DNA of 16,815 nt from JBKPHS01 sp046729975 (GCA_046729975.1 JBKPHS010000047.1:1-16815); one strand, 5' to 3'; positions 6,621 through 13,978 are shown, counted from the first letter of the stretch. A program made the numbers and translations. The notes: generated from the letters alone by a model not told the origin.

Positions 6621-8011
6621 TCCCCCGCGGGCGCAGCGGGCAGCCTCACGACGAAGCGGCTGCCGCCCTCCTGGGAGCGCGCGAGCTCGACCGTGCCGCC
6701 GTGGGTCTCGGCCACCGCGCGCACGATGGCGAGCCCGAGGCCGCTTCCCGTGCCCGCCACCGCGCCGGCGCCGTTCATCCCGTGCACGAAGCGCTCGAAG
6801 ACGCGCTCTCCGAGCTCGTCGGGCACGCCCGGTCCGGTATCCGCCACCTGCAGCACGGCGGCCGAGCCGTCGCGGCGAACCGACGCGCGGACCTCGGTTC
6901 CGGGCGGTGTGTGGGCGACCGCGTTCTCGATCAGGTTGAGCGCCAGCCGGTGGAGGTCGTCGGGCGCGCCGTCGACCACCACGCCCGGCTCCACGTCGAC
7001 CGACAGGTCGTGGTCGCCCGCCACGGGCGCGACCTCCGCCACCGCCTCGCCGAGAACCGCGCCGAGGTCCGTCGCCTCGGGCGTCGCACGGCGTCCGGCG
7101 TCGGCCCGGGCCAGCAGCAGCAGGTCGGCGACCAGCCGCCGCATGCGCTTGGAGGAGCGCAGCGCCGAGGCGGCGATCTCGCGGTCCTCGCCGCGCAGGT
7201 CCCCCTCCAGCAGCTCCAGGTTCGCGAGGATGCTCGTCAGCGGGGTGCGCAGCTCGTGAGAGGCGTCGGCCACGAACTCGCGCTGGCGGGTCAGCGCGGC
7301 CTCGGTCTCGCCGCGGGCGTCGTTCAGGGCCATCAGCATGTCCTCGAGCGTCCGCGCCAGGTCCGCGACCTCGTCGTCCGCGGCAGGCTGGGGCAGCCGC
7401 ACGCCGGGGTCGCGTGTGCGCGCGATGTCCTTCGCGGCCTGCGTCAGCTCGGCGATCGGCCCCATCGCCCGGCGGGCGACGGCCAGGCCCGCGAGCAGCG
7501 CCAGGCCGGATCCCGCAAGGACGCCGAGCACCAGGAGGAGTCGCAGCCGCGCGACCGTCTCGGTGAGGCTGTCGCGGGGCTTCCCGTACTGGACGAAGGC
7601 CGCCGGCTCACCGGGGATCTGCGCGAACAGCGGTCGAGACACGGCGCGGTAGTCACCGACGTCGTGCACCGTCTCGCTCGGCGGCCCGAGGTTCGGGGCG
7701 TTCTCGGTCTGCCTGATGACCCGGCCGTCCGGCGTGACCACCCGTATGGCGGCGTCGCCGGCCGCCGCGGCGTCGAGGATGTCGGTCGGCACGGAGAACT
7801 CCAGCTCGCCGGTGAAGGTCCCGCGCACGCGCATCTCCTGCTGGACGTCGGCCGCGGCGAGTTGCAGCTCGTCGTCGAAGTCGTTGCGCAGCTGGCGCGC
7901 GCTGACGATCCCGATGACGACCGCGAACAGCAGCAGGATCGCGAACGTGAGACCGGCCGACGTGACGGCCAGGCGCCAGCGGACGGGGAGGCGGTAGAAG
8001 CGCCGGGTCAC
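6566..8011 (-). CDS. Two-component sensor histidine kinase (MprB-like)
   Basis: A 481-aa membrane kinase. TM1 is at about 14-37, an extracytoplasmic sensor region at 38-155, and TM2 at about 157-179. A HAMP domain follows (MGPIAELTQAAKDI onward). The HisKA H-box VADASHELRTPL places phospho-acceptor His252. The HATPase domain has an N-box LNLIENAVAHTP (Asn363), a G1 box DTGPG (391-395) and a G2 box GTGSGLGLAIV (420-430). The signal is unknown; architecture and partner suggest envelope stress sensing as in mycobacterial MprAB. The GTG start overlaps the stop of the response regulator gene (GTGA, 8008-8011), the usual regulator-then-kinase order. The stop lies inside the RNase J gene on the other strand. 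Confidence 0.93.
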   Translation of the reverse strand: MTRRFYRLPVRWRLAVTSAGLTFAILLLFAVVIGIVSARQLRNDFDDELQLAAADVQQEMRVRGTFTGELEFSVPTDILDAAAAGDAAIRVVTPDGRVIRQTENAPNLGPPSETVHDVGDYRAVSRPLFAQIPGEPAAFVQYGKPRDSLTETVARLRLLLVLGVLAGSGLALLAGLAVARRAMGPIAELTQAAKDIARTRDPGVRLPQPAADDEVADLARTLEDMLMALNDARGETEAALTRQREFVADASHELRTPLTSILANLELLEGDLRGEDREIAASALRSSKRMRRLVADLLLLARADAGRRATPEATDLGAVLGEAVAEVAPVAGDHDLSVDVEPGVVVDGAPDDLHRLALNLIENAVAHTPPGTEVRASVRRDGSAAVLQVADTGPGVPDELGERVFERFVHGMNGAGAVAGTGSGLGLAIVRAVAETHGGTVELARSQEGGSRFVVRLPAAPAGDQTSTTTGSTIGRRLSRS

Positions 8012-8688
8012 GGTGCCCGCAGCACGTAGCCGGCGCCGCGCACGGTGTGCAGCACTCGCGGCTCGCCGCCCTCCTCCAGCTTGCGACGGAGGTTCGATAC
8101 GAAGACGTCGACGGTGTTGGTCTCGACCAGGACGTTGTAACCCCAGACGTCCTCGAGCAGCCGCTCGCGCGAGAGCACGAGGCGCTCGTTGCGCATCAGG
8201 TACTCGAGCAGCTCGAACTCGCGCGTTGTCAGGTCGAGGTTCCGCTCTCCGCGCCGAGCCTCGCGCGTGTCCGGGTTGAGGCGCAGGTCGCCGACCGTCA
8301 GGAAGGCGCTGCCACGGGGCGGCCGCCTGCGCAGAAGGGCCCGCAGCCTGGCCAGCAGCTCCTGACGCTCGAACGGCTTGACGAGGTAGTCGTCGGCGCC
8401 GGAGTCGAGGCCCTCGATGCGGTCGTCGAGCGCGTCGCGCGCGGTGACCATGAGGATCGGCACGTCCCCACTGTCACGAAGGCGGCGGCACACCTCAACG
8501 CCGTCGAGGCGGGGCAGCGCGAGGTCCAGGACGACGGCGTCCGGCTCGAAGAGCGTCGATTCCTCGAGGGCGCTCACGCCGTCCTCGGCGAGCCGCACGT
8601 CATAGCCCTCCAGCCTGAGCGAGCGCCGCAGCGCTCCGGCGATGTCCGCGTCGTCCTCGACCACCAGAACACGTGGCTTCTGGCTCAT
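8008..8688 (-). CDS. OmpR/PhoB-family response regulator (MprA-like)
   Basis: A 226-aa DNA-binding response regulator. The receiver domain has the acidic pocket VVEDDAD (residues 9-15), phospho-acceptor Asp55 in VVLDLALPRLDG, switch Thr82 and Lys104 in YLVKPFE. After the linker comes a winged-helix output domain with LTTREFELLEYL, a recognition segment NTVDVFVSNLRRKLE and the terminal VRGAGYVLR. The frame stays open for 29 codons upstream, but ATG 8688 gives the standard MSQKPRVLVVEDD opening and sits 7 nt after a -10. It is co-transcribed with the kinase through the 4-nt overlap and is divergent from ftsK across a 68-nt spacer. Confidence 0.94.
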   Translation of the reverse strand: MSQKPRVLVVEDDADIAGALRRSLRLEGYDVRLAEDGVSALEESTLFEPDAVVLDLALPRLDGVEVCRRLRDSGDVPILMVTARDALDDRIEGLDSGADDYLVKPFERQELLARLRALLRRRPPRGSAFLTVGDLRLNPDTREARRGERNLDLTTREFELLEYLMRNERLVLSRERLLEDVWGYNVLVETNTVDVFVSNLRRKLEEGGEPRVLHTVRGAGYVLRAP

Positions 8689-8695
8689 GAATGAG

Positions 8696-8701
8696 ATGGT
8701 A
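8696..8701 (-). promoter_or_regulatory. -10 element of the two-component operon
   Basis: On the minus strand TACCAT (TANNNT) ends 7 nt before the ATG at 8688, so transcription should start at the ATG. No Shine-Dalgarno is seen, which agrees with leaderless translation. A -35 is not clear. Confidence 0.45.
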
Positions 8702-8756
8702 GGACGGCCGGGCGGCAGGGTCGGGGCGTCAGGCGTCGAAGGAACTCGCGCTAGCC

Positions 8757-11111
8757 ATGGCCAGCCGCCGTCCAAGCCGTTCCGGAAAGCGCCGCTCCCG
8801 CGCGCGCCGCTCGTCGTTCGAGTGGCCGGAGATGCCGGTGCTTGAGCAGCGGCATCTCGACCTGATCGGCCTGGGCCTGGTTGCGCTCGCCGCCTTCTTC
8901 GCGTTCGTCTTCTACCTCGGCTGGGACGGCGGCAAGGTGGGGGAGGCCATGGCCGACGGCTTCGTCTTCCTGTTCGGCGGCGTGGGGTATCTCGCGCCGA
9001 TCGCGCTCTTCGGGGCCGGCGCCGTGCTGGTGTTGAAGCCGATGCTGCCGTCCGTGAGACCGTTCAAGTCCGGGGCCGCCTGCCTCCTGCTGGGGCTCAT
9101 GCTCGGGCTTGCCGCGGGGTCCTTCGGACTCGGCCCCGAGGACCCGCCGCGCGACGGCTTCATGCGGCCCGAGTACTTCCGCGAGCATGGCGGCGCCACC
9201 GGCGACGCCCTCTACTGGGTTGCGAGGACGCTGTTCCAGGACTTCGGCGCGCACATCCTGTTCGTCTTCCTGATCCTCGGGGGCGTCCTGCTCCTGACCG
9301 GCGCTTCCGTGGCGGGCATCATGCGCGCCACCCACGAGAGCGTCACGTCCACGACGCGGCGCGTTCGCCAGTCTACGAGTGAGTTCGCTGCGCTGGTTAC
9401 AGGGCAGGCCAGCCCCCAGCCCCCGGCCGCCAGCCCCCAGGATGAGTGTCCGGAGCCGGGTGGGGAGCATGTGCCACCTGAGGTCGAGCCTTTGGTGCGG
9501 GCTACTCACGTCGAGGCGCCTGCGCTCGACGACGAGGATCGGGACCCGGACGAGTTCGAGACGCTCCCGGAGCCCGTCGAGGAGCACGAGCCGGAAGAGG
9601 TCGAGCTCACGCCGCAGGGAAACCGGCGGTCGAGCGTCACCGAGGCCGACGACCTCGACTACCCGCTGCCATCGGACCGCCTGCTGAACCGCTCGAACGG
9701 CGCCGCCAAGGTCGACACGAAGGGGCAGGAGCGCACCGGTGCCGCCCTGCTCGAGGCGCTCGGCCACTTCGGCGTCGAGGCGAGTGTGGTCGGCACCGTC
9801 GCGGGCCCCCACGTGACCCGCTACGAGCTGCGGCTCGCGCCCGGCATCAAGATGTCCAAGGTCGCGCAGCTGAAGGACGACCTGGCCTACGCGCTCGCCG
9901 CGACCGACGTGCGCATCCTCGCGCCGATCCCCGGCAAGCAGGCGGTGGGCGTCGAGGTGCCGAACAGCGTCCGCCGGATCGTGCATCTCGGCGACGTCTT
10001 CCAGGAGGCCCCGAAGGGCTGGTCGCCGCTGACCGTCTGGCTCGGCAAGGACATCGCGGGCAAGGCGATCGGGACCGACCTCGCCAAGCAGCCGCACGTG
10101 CTCGTGGCCGGCACGACCGGCTCGGGCAAGTCGGGCTGCGTCAACGCGATGCTCTCCTCGATCCTCCTCCGCGCCACGCCGAACGAGGTCAGGCTGGTGC
10201 TCGTCGACCCCAAGCAGGTCGAGCTCAACCACTACGAGCACGTCCCGCACCTCCTCACGCCCGTCGTCACCAGCCCGCGCCTGGCCGCCAACGTGCTCGG
10301 CAACCTGATCAAGGAGATGGAGGAGCGCTACTCGATCATGAGCCGCGCGAGGGCGCGAAGCCTGATCGAGCTGAACAGGGTCCGCGCGCGAAGCGGCGAG
10401 CGTCCGCTGCCATACATCCTCTGCGTGATCGACGAGCTCGCCGACCTGATGATGATCGCGCCGGGCGAGGTCGAGGACGCGATCATCCGGCTCGCGCAGA
10501 AGTCGCGCGCGGTCGGCATCCACCTGCTGCTGGCCACCCAGCGGCCGAGCGCCGACATCATCACCGGGATGATCAAGGCGAACGTCCCGGCGCGGATCGC
10601 CTTTGCCGTCTCCTCGCAGACCGACTCGCGCGTGATCCTCGACCAGAACGGCGCCGAGTCCCTGCTCGGCCAGGGCGACATGCTGTTCCGCCCGGCGTCC
10701 GAGTCGCGGCCCGCGCGCATCCAGGGCGCCTTCATAACCGAGGAGGAGATCGAGAAGCTGACGGACCACTGGCGCGGCCAGGGCGAGCCGGAGCTCCAGG
10801 AGGAGCTGCTCGAGGCCGTGGAGACCGAGGAGCCGGAGGGCGAGCGCGACTTCGATCCGGATGCCGACGACCTGCTCGGCGAGGCCATCGCCACGGTCGT
10901 TCAGATGGGCACGGCTTCGACGTCGATGCTCCAGCGCCGGCTCCGGATCGGCTACACGCGCGCCGGCCGCCTGATCGACATGATGGAGCGGCGCGGCGTG
11001 ATCTCGGGCTACGAGGGGTCGAAGGCGCGCCAGGTGCTCATCACAGAGTCCGATTTGCCGCGCGTCCTCGAGGCGCTCGAGCAGCCCGTGGCCGCGGCTG
11101 CGGACGAGTAA
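8757..11111 (+). CDS. ftsK: DNA translocase FtsK/SpoIIIE
   Basis: A septum-anchored ATPase that pumps chromosomal DNA during division. The 784-aa protein opens with a basic stretch. Four membrane helices follow at about 34-56, 68-93, 105-124 and 164-187, then an acidic, Pro-rich linker (about 190-315). The motor has an alpha domain with APGIKMSKVAQLKDDLAYAL, Walker A GTTGSGKS (452-459), LVDPKQVELNHY, Walker B VIDELADLM (Asp559) and LLATQRPSADIITGMIKANV. A C-terminal winged-helix gamma domain (about 715-775) should read KOPS-like orientation sequences. A heptamer repeat array lies in the linker at residues 218-229, and codon choice around it differs from the rest of the gene. The TAA stop is inside the left arm of a 70-nt palindrome. 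GAAGGA lies 13 nt before the ATG, rather far for a Shine-Dalgarno. Confidence 0.96.
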   Translation: MASRRPSRSGKRRSRARRSSFEWPEMPVLEQRHLDLIGLGLVALAAFFAFVFYLGWDGGKVGEAMADGFVFLFGGVGYLAPIALFGAGAVLVLKPMLPSVRPFKSGAACLLLGLMLGLAAGSFGLGPEDPPRDGFMRPEYFREHGGATGDALYWVARTLFQDFGAHILFVFLILGGVLLLTGASVAGIMRATHESVTSTTRRVRQSTSEFAALVTGQASPQPPAASPQDECPEPGGEHVPPEVEPLVRATHVEAPALDDEDRDPDEFETLPEPVEEHEPEEVELTPQGNRRSSVTEADDLDYPLPSDRLLNRSNGAAKVDTKGQERTGAALLEALGHFGVEASVVGTVAGPHVTRYELRLAPGIKMSKVAQLKDDLAYALAATDVRILAPIPGKQAVGVEVPNSVRRIVHLGDVFQEAPKGWSPLTVWLGKDIAGKAIGTDLAKQPHVLVAGTTGSGKSGCVNAMLSSILLRATPNEVRLVLVDPKQVELNHYEHVPHLLTPVVTSPRLAANVLGNLIKEMEERYSIMSRARARSLIELNRVRARSGERPLPYILCVIDELADLMMIAPGEVEDAIIRLAQKSRAVGIHLLLATQRPSADIITGMIKANVPARIAFAVSSQTDSRVILDQNGAESLLGQGDMLFRPASESRPARIQGAFITEEEIEKLTDHWRGQGEPELQEELLEAVETEEPEGERDFDPDADDLLGEAIATVVQMGTASTSMLQRRLRIGYTRAGRLIDMMERRGVISGYEGSKARQVLITESDLPRVLEALEQPVAAAADE
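9409..9440 (+). repeat. Heptamer tandem array (CCAGCCC) inside ftsK
   Basis: Successive 7-mers read CCAGCCC (9409-9415), CCAGCCC (9416-9422), CCGGCCG (9423-9429), CCAGCCC (9430-9436) and partial CCAG (9437-9440). Because 7 is not a multiple of 3, three units encode the 7-residue block ASPQPPA, followed by ASPQ. The array falls in the disordered linker, where extra residues would be tolerated. Confidence 0.8.
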
Positions 11112-11174
11112 TCGGTAATCGGTATTCGGTAGTCGGGAAACCGTGACTACCGATTACCGAATACTGACTACTCG
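11105..11174. repeat. Palindromic heptamer array at the 3' end of ftsK
   Basis: Four tandem 7-mers TAATCGG, TAATCGG, TATTCGG and TAGTCGG (11109-11136) are followed by inverted copies CCGATTA (11150-11156), CCGAATA (11157-11163) and CTGACTA (11164-11170). Overall 30-nt arms (11105-11134 and 11145-11174) pair with 26 of 30 matches; the tip can close as CGG-GAAA-CCG. The ftsK TAA stop (11109-11111) is the first triplet of the first heptamer. The element may also act as a transcript 3'-end hairpin, but no U-tract follows. Confidence 0.85.
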
Positions 11175-11191
11175 CGGCTATTCGCGAGAAT
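11171..11191 (+). promoter_or_regulatory. Short hairpin and -10 element ahead of the RodZ-like gene
   Basis: A perfect 6-bp inverted repeat CTCGCG/CGCGAG (11171-11176 and 11183-11188, 6-nt loop) overlaps GAGAAT (11186-11191), a -10-like hexamer ending 8 nt before the ATG at 11200. Transcription from it would be leaderless. The inverted repeat could be an operator. Confidence 0.35.
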
Positions 11192-11199
11192 AGGCGCGC

Positions 11200-11988
11200 A
11201 TGCAGCAGATTGGCGACACGCTCCGCGAGGCTCGGATGCGGCAGAAGATCGACGTCTCCGAGGTCGAGGCTGCCACCAAGATCCGGGCCAAGTACCTCCG
11301 CGCTCTCGAGAACGAGGAGTTCGACCTGCTGCCCGGCCCGACGTTCGTGCGCTCGTTCATGCGCACCTACGCCGACTATCTGGGCCTGGACGCGCACGTC
11401 CTCGTCGAGGCTTACCGCTCGCAGTACGAGCCGCCGCCAGACGAGGCGGAAGTGCAGCCCTTCGGCACTACGCCACGGCGGCGCCGGCCGGAGCGCGGCT
11501 ACCGTCCGCCGCGGCCGCCACGGACCGGTGCGATAGCGGCCGTCGTCGTGGCCGGCCTGCTCGTCTTCTTCCTGATCCTCGGCCTGACCGGGGGAGACGA
11601 CGACTCCGGCTCGAACGGGGCGGCCGGGCGGCCTTCCTCCGAGCGACAGTCGGCGGAGGCCCGCCGCGAGCGAGCGCAGCGCCGGGAGCGCGCTCGGAGG
11701 CAGGCGGCGGCCGAGCGGCCGCGGCGCGTCACGCTCCGCGTGATCCCGGTGACCGCGACGTACGTGTGCCTTGACGACGGCGCGGGCCAGAAGGTGTTCG
11801 AGGGCACGATCTCCGAGCCCCAGACCTGGAGGGGCAGGCGCCTGCGCATCAATCTCGGCAAGCAGTCGGCCGGCCTCCGCGTGAACGGTAAGCGAGTTCC
11901 CCTCGAGGGTGGTCCGAACCCCGTCGGCTTCGACTTCACGCGCAGCGGGCGGAAGGAGCTGCCCCCGGGCCAGCGGCCCTGCGCATGA
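11200..11988 (+). CDS. RodZ-like membrane protein with N-terminal HTH domain
   Basis: A 262-aa single-pass protein with RodZ architecture. A cytoplasmic XRE-type HTH_25 domain covers residues 1-75 (GDTLREARMRQKIDVSEVEA, then TKIRAKYLRALENEEFDLLP and the family-typical VRSFMRTYADYLGLD). A basic Arg/Pro-rich segment (92-109) precedes one membrane helix (about 111-129). An Arg/Glu-rich linker with coiled-coil character (145-172) leads to a C-terminal extracytoplasmic domain like DUF4115 (about 175-255). RodZ links the MreB cytoskeleton to the wall machinery; whether that holds here is unknown, as no mreB is in the window. The gene starts a coupled operon: its TGA overlaps the cinA ATG (ATGA, 11985-11988). 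In many Actinobacteria an HTH gene and pgsA lie in this interval; pgsA is absent here. Confidence 0.85.
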   Translation: MQQIGDTLREARMRQKIDVSEVEAATKIRAKYLRALENEEFDLLPGPTFVRSFMRTYADYLGLDAHVLVEAYRSQYEPPPDEAEVQPFGTTPRRRRPERGYRPPRPPRTGAIAAVVVAGLLVFFLILGLTGGDDDSGSNGAAGRPSSERQSAEARRERAQRRERARRQAAAERPRRVTLRVIPVTATYVCLDDGAGQKVFEGTISEPQTWRGRRLRINLGKQSAGLRVNGKRVPLEGGPNPVGFDFTRSGRKELPPGQRPCA

Positions 11989-13274
11989 GCGTACGGGCGG
12001 GAATCGTCGTTACCGGCACCGAGGTCCTCGCCGGGCGGGTGCGAGATCGCAACGGTCCGTGGCTCGCCGACCGCCTGCTGGAGCTCGGCATCGAGCTCGC
12101 GCACGTGACCATCTGCGGCGACCGGCCGCAGGACATGGAGGCACAGCTCCGCTTCATGGCCGACCAGGGCGTGGACCTGGTCGTGACGAGCGGAGGCCTC
12201 GGGCCGACGGCCGATGACCTGACGGCCGAGGTGGTCGCGCGCTTCTCGGGCCGCTCGCTGAAGCTCGACGAGCGCCTCGAGGCCCGCATTGCCGAGATCC
12301 TGAAGCCGCTCATGCAGCGCTGGAAGGACCTCGATCCCGACGCGATCCTGGCCTCCAACCGCAAGCAGGCCCTGGTCCCGTTCGGGGCCGAGGTGATCGA
12401 CCCGGCCGGCACCGCGCCGGGCTTCGTGGTTCCCCCCGCGGACGGAAGCGGTCCCACAGTGGTCGTGATGCCGGGGCCGCCGCGAGAGCTCCACGCGATG
12501 TGGCCGCTCGCGGTCGACACCGCGGCCTTCCGGGCGGCCACGAATGGCCGAGCCGACTACACGATGCACGTGCTGCGCCTGTTCGGCATCCCGGAGTCCG
12601 AGATCGCCGAGACGCTGCGGGTCGCCGAGGGCGAGATCGAGGGCCTCGACCGGCTCGAGATCACGACCTGCCTGCGCCGAGGGGAGGTGGAGCTGGCGGT
12701 GCGCCAGGAACCGGACGCGGGTCCCGCCTGGGAGGCCCTCCGGGACCTGGTCGCCCGCCGCCACGAGCGCACGCTCTTCTCCACCGATGGCTCGACAATC
12801 GACGACCAGGTCGCCGACCTTCTGCGCGGCCGTCGCATCGCCACCGCGGAGTCGAGCACGGGCGGGCTCATGGCGGCTCGGCTGATCGAGCGCCCGGGCG
12901 CCTCGGACTACGTGCTCGGAGGCGCCGTCGCCTACGCGGACGAGGCCAAGGTCGACCTCCTGGACGTGCCCTCCGACCTGATCCGGCGCCACGGCGCGGT
13001 GTCGCCGGAGGTGGCCGAGGCCATGGCCGACGGCGCGCTGGAGCGCTTCGGCGCGGACACTGCCGTCGCGATCACCGGGATCGCGGGACCGGGCGGCGGG
13101 ACCGACGAGAAGCCGGTGGGCTACGTCTGCTGGTGCGCCAAGCGATCCGACGGCGCGACGCTGGCACGCGACATCCGCCTGCCCGGCGACCGCGCGGACG
13201 TCCGCGACCGCTCGACGACCGTCGGCATGCATCTCCTCAGGCGGTTGCTGCGTGGCGAGGAATTCCCGCTCTAA
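11985..13274 (+). CDS. cinA: CinA: competence/damage-inducible protein, NMN deamidase and ADP-ribose pyrophosphatase domains
   Basis: A full two-domain CinA of 429 aa. The N-terminal MoCF-like (COG1058) domain has GTEVLAGRVRDRN and the signature SGGLGPTADDLT (69-80). The C-terminal PncC domain, which deamidates nicotinamide mononucleotide in pyridine-nucleotide salvage, has TAESSTGG (287-294, catalytic Ser290) and ITGIAGPGGGT. The commonest form is AESCTGG; Ser replaces Cys at the position after the catalytic Ser. The ATG start is set by the 4-nt overlap with the RodZ-like gene. The 3' end overlaps thpR by 23 nt. The cinA-thpR-recA order is also known from Deinococcus, where the three form a damage-responsive operon. 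Confidence 0.95.
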   Translation: MSVRAGIVVTGTEVLAGRVRDRNGPWLADRLLELGIELAHVTICGDRPQDMEAQLRFMADQGVDLVVTSGGLGPTADDLTAEVVARFSGRSLKLDERLEARIAEILKPLMQRWKDLDPDAILASNRKQALVPFGAEVIDPAGTAPGFVVPPADGSGPTVVVMPGPPRELHAMWPLAVDTAAFRAATNGRADYTMHVLRLFGIPESEIAETLRVAEGEIEGLDRLEITTCLRRGEVELAVRQEPDAGPAWEALRDLVARRHERTLFSTDGSTIDDQVADLLRGRRIATAESSTGGLMAARLIERPGASDYVLGGAVAYADEAKVDLLDVPSDLIRRHGAVSPEVAEAMADGALERFGADTAVAITGIAGPGGGTDEKPVGYVCWCAKRSDGATLARDIRLPGDRADVRDRSTTVGMHLLRRLLRGEEFPL

Positions 13275-13848
13275 GGGCCGCCGGGCGCGGCCCGGCTCCC
13301 CGCGGGCGCGGCTGTTCCTGGCGCTCGAGCTGCCGGCCGGCCCGCGCGACGCCCTCGCCGCCTGGCGCGACGAGGCGATAGCGGGCCGCGACGACCTGCG
13401 ACCCGTTGCCCCCGAGGCCCTGCACGCGACGCTCGTCTTCCTCGGCTATCAGCCCGAGAAGGACATCGAGCGGATCGCGGAGACCGCGTTCGGGGCCCTC
13501 GACGGGCTCGTGCCGCCACGGCTCTCCTTCGGGGCGGTCAAGCCGCTCCCGCCGCGCCGCCCGCGCCTGTTCGCGCTCGACCTCGAGGACGACGGCGGCC
13601 GCGCCACCGCGGTCCAAGCGGCGGCGTCCGGTGCCCTCGAGGCGGGTCGCTTCTACCGGCCCGAAAAGCGGCCGTTCTGGCCGCACGTAACGCTGGCGCG
13701 GGTGAAGAGGGACCGCATCGCCGACCCGCTCGACGCCGAGCCCCCGCGCCAGGAGCCGTTCGACGCGCCGGAGGTGACGCTCTACCAGTCGATTCTCAGA
13801 CCGCAGGGCGCGATCTACGAGCCGCTCGTGCGGCACGTCCTCGGTTAG
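13252..13848 (+). CDS. thpR: RNA 2',3'-cyclic phosphodiesterase ThpR (LigT-like)
   Basis: A 2H-phosphoesterase of 198 aa that opens 2',3'-cyclic phosphates on RNA; older annotation calls the family 2'-5' RNA ligase. The two catalytic HxT motifs are HATLVFLG (His58, Thr60) and PHVTLARV (His145, Thr147), at normal spacing. A basic N-terminal extension of about 19 residues (RSKGRRARPGSPRAR) precedes the first strand LFLALELPAG. GTG 13252 is the only usable start, as no other ATG/GTG/TTG precedes the core, and it lies 23 nt inside cinA. The 130-nt gap to recA contains its own promoter candidate, so recA need not depend on this operon. Confidence 0.92.
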   Translation: MARNSRSKGRRARPGSPRARLFLALELPAGPRDALAAWRDEAIAGRDDLRPVAPEALHATLVFLGYQPEKDIERIAETAFGALDGLVPPRLSFGAVKPLPPRRPRLFALDLEDDGGRATAVQAAASGALEAGRFYRPEKRPFWPHVTLARVKRDRIADPLDAEPPRQEPFDAPEVTLYQSILRPQGAIYEPLVRHVLG

Positions 13849-13882
13849 TCAAGCCGCGGCTCCTTTCGCGTTCGCAGAGCCG

Positions 13883-13921
13883 TCACGGCCGCTTCACGAG
13901 CTTGTCGCACCCGCGCCGTGA
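13883..13921. repeat. Inverted repeat TCACGGC/GCCGTGA upstream of recA
   Basis: Perfect 7-bp arms at 13883-13889 and 13915-13921 are separated by 25 nt; the right arm touches the presumed -35 of recA. It could be an operator. It does not match the actinobacterial LexA box. Confidence 0.4.
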
Positions 13922-13946
13922 ACGCGTCCGATCCGACCCCTAGCTT
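13918..13946 (+). promoter_or_regulatory. Candidate recA promoter
   Basis: TAGCTT (13941-13946, fits TANNNT) has GTGAAC (13918-13923, three of six matches to TTGACA) 17 nt upstream. Transcription from about 13953 would leave a leader of roughly 26 nt carrying the Shine-Dalgarno. Neither a GAAC-N4-GTTC SOS box nor a complete RecA-NDp/PafBC motif is present. Confidence 0.4.
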
Positions 13947-13964
13947 GTCCTCTCCAGAGACTTC

Positions 13965-13970
13965 AAGGAG
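13965..13970 (+). promoter_or_regulatory. Shine-Dalgarno AAGGAG of recA
   Basis: AAGGAG is 8 nt before the ATG at 13979, an ideal spacing. It fixes the recA start and fits a strongly translated gene. Confidence 0.8.
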
Positions 13971-13978
13971 CTTTCGAG

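Noticed and set aside
8689..8775. 29-codon extension of the response regulator
   Set aside because: It would cover the promoter and run through the start of ftsK; receiver domains normally begin as at ATG 8688.
9409..9440. CRISPR or phage-derived repeat
   Set aside because: The units are 7 bp without spacers and sit in a coding linker; no cas or phage genes are in the window.
8751..10769. 672-aa minus-strand open frame opposite ftsK
   Set aside because: It is antisense to the motor domain of a clear ftsK, has no recognisable domain and has the His/Asp/Arg/Val-rich composition typical of shadow frames in GC-rich DNA. The same applies to the long minus frames opposite cinA, dapA and recA and to the plus frame opposite the kinase (6701-8029).
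13902..13924. RecA-NDp/PafBC-type motif upstream of recA
   Set aside because: TTGTCG is present, but the GTG half and the TANNNT at the required distance are not.
13919..13932. LexA SOS box at TGAACGCGTCCGAT
   Set aside because: GAAC is present, but the second half should be GTTC/GTTY four bases later and is not.
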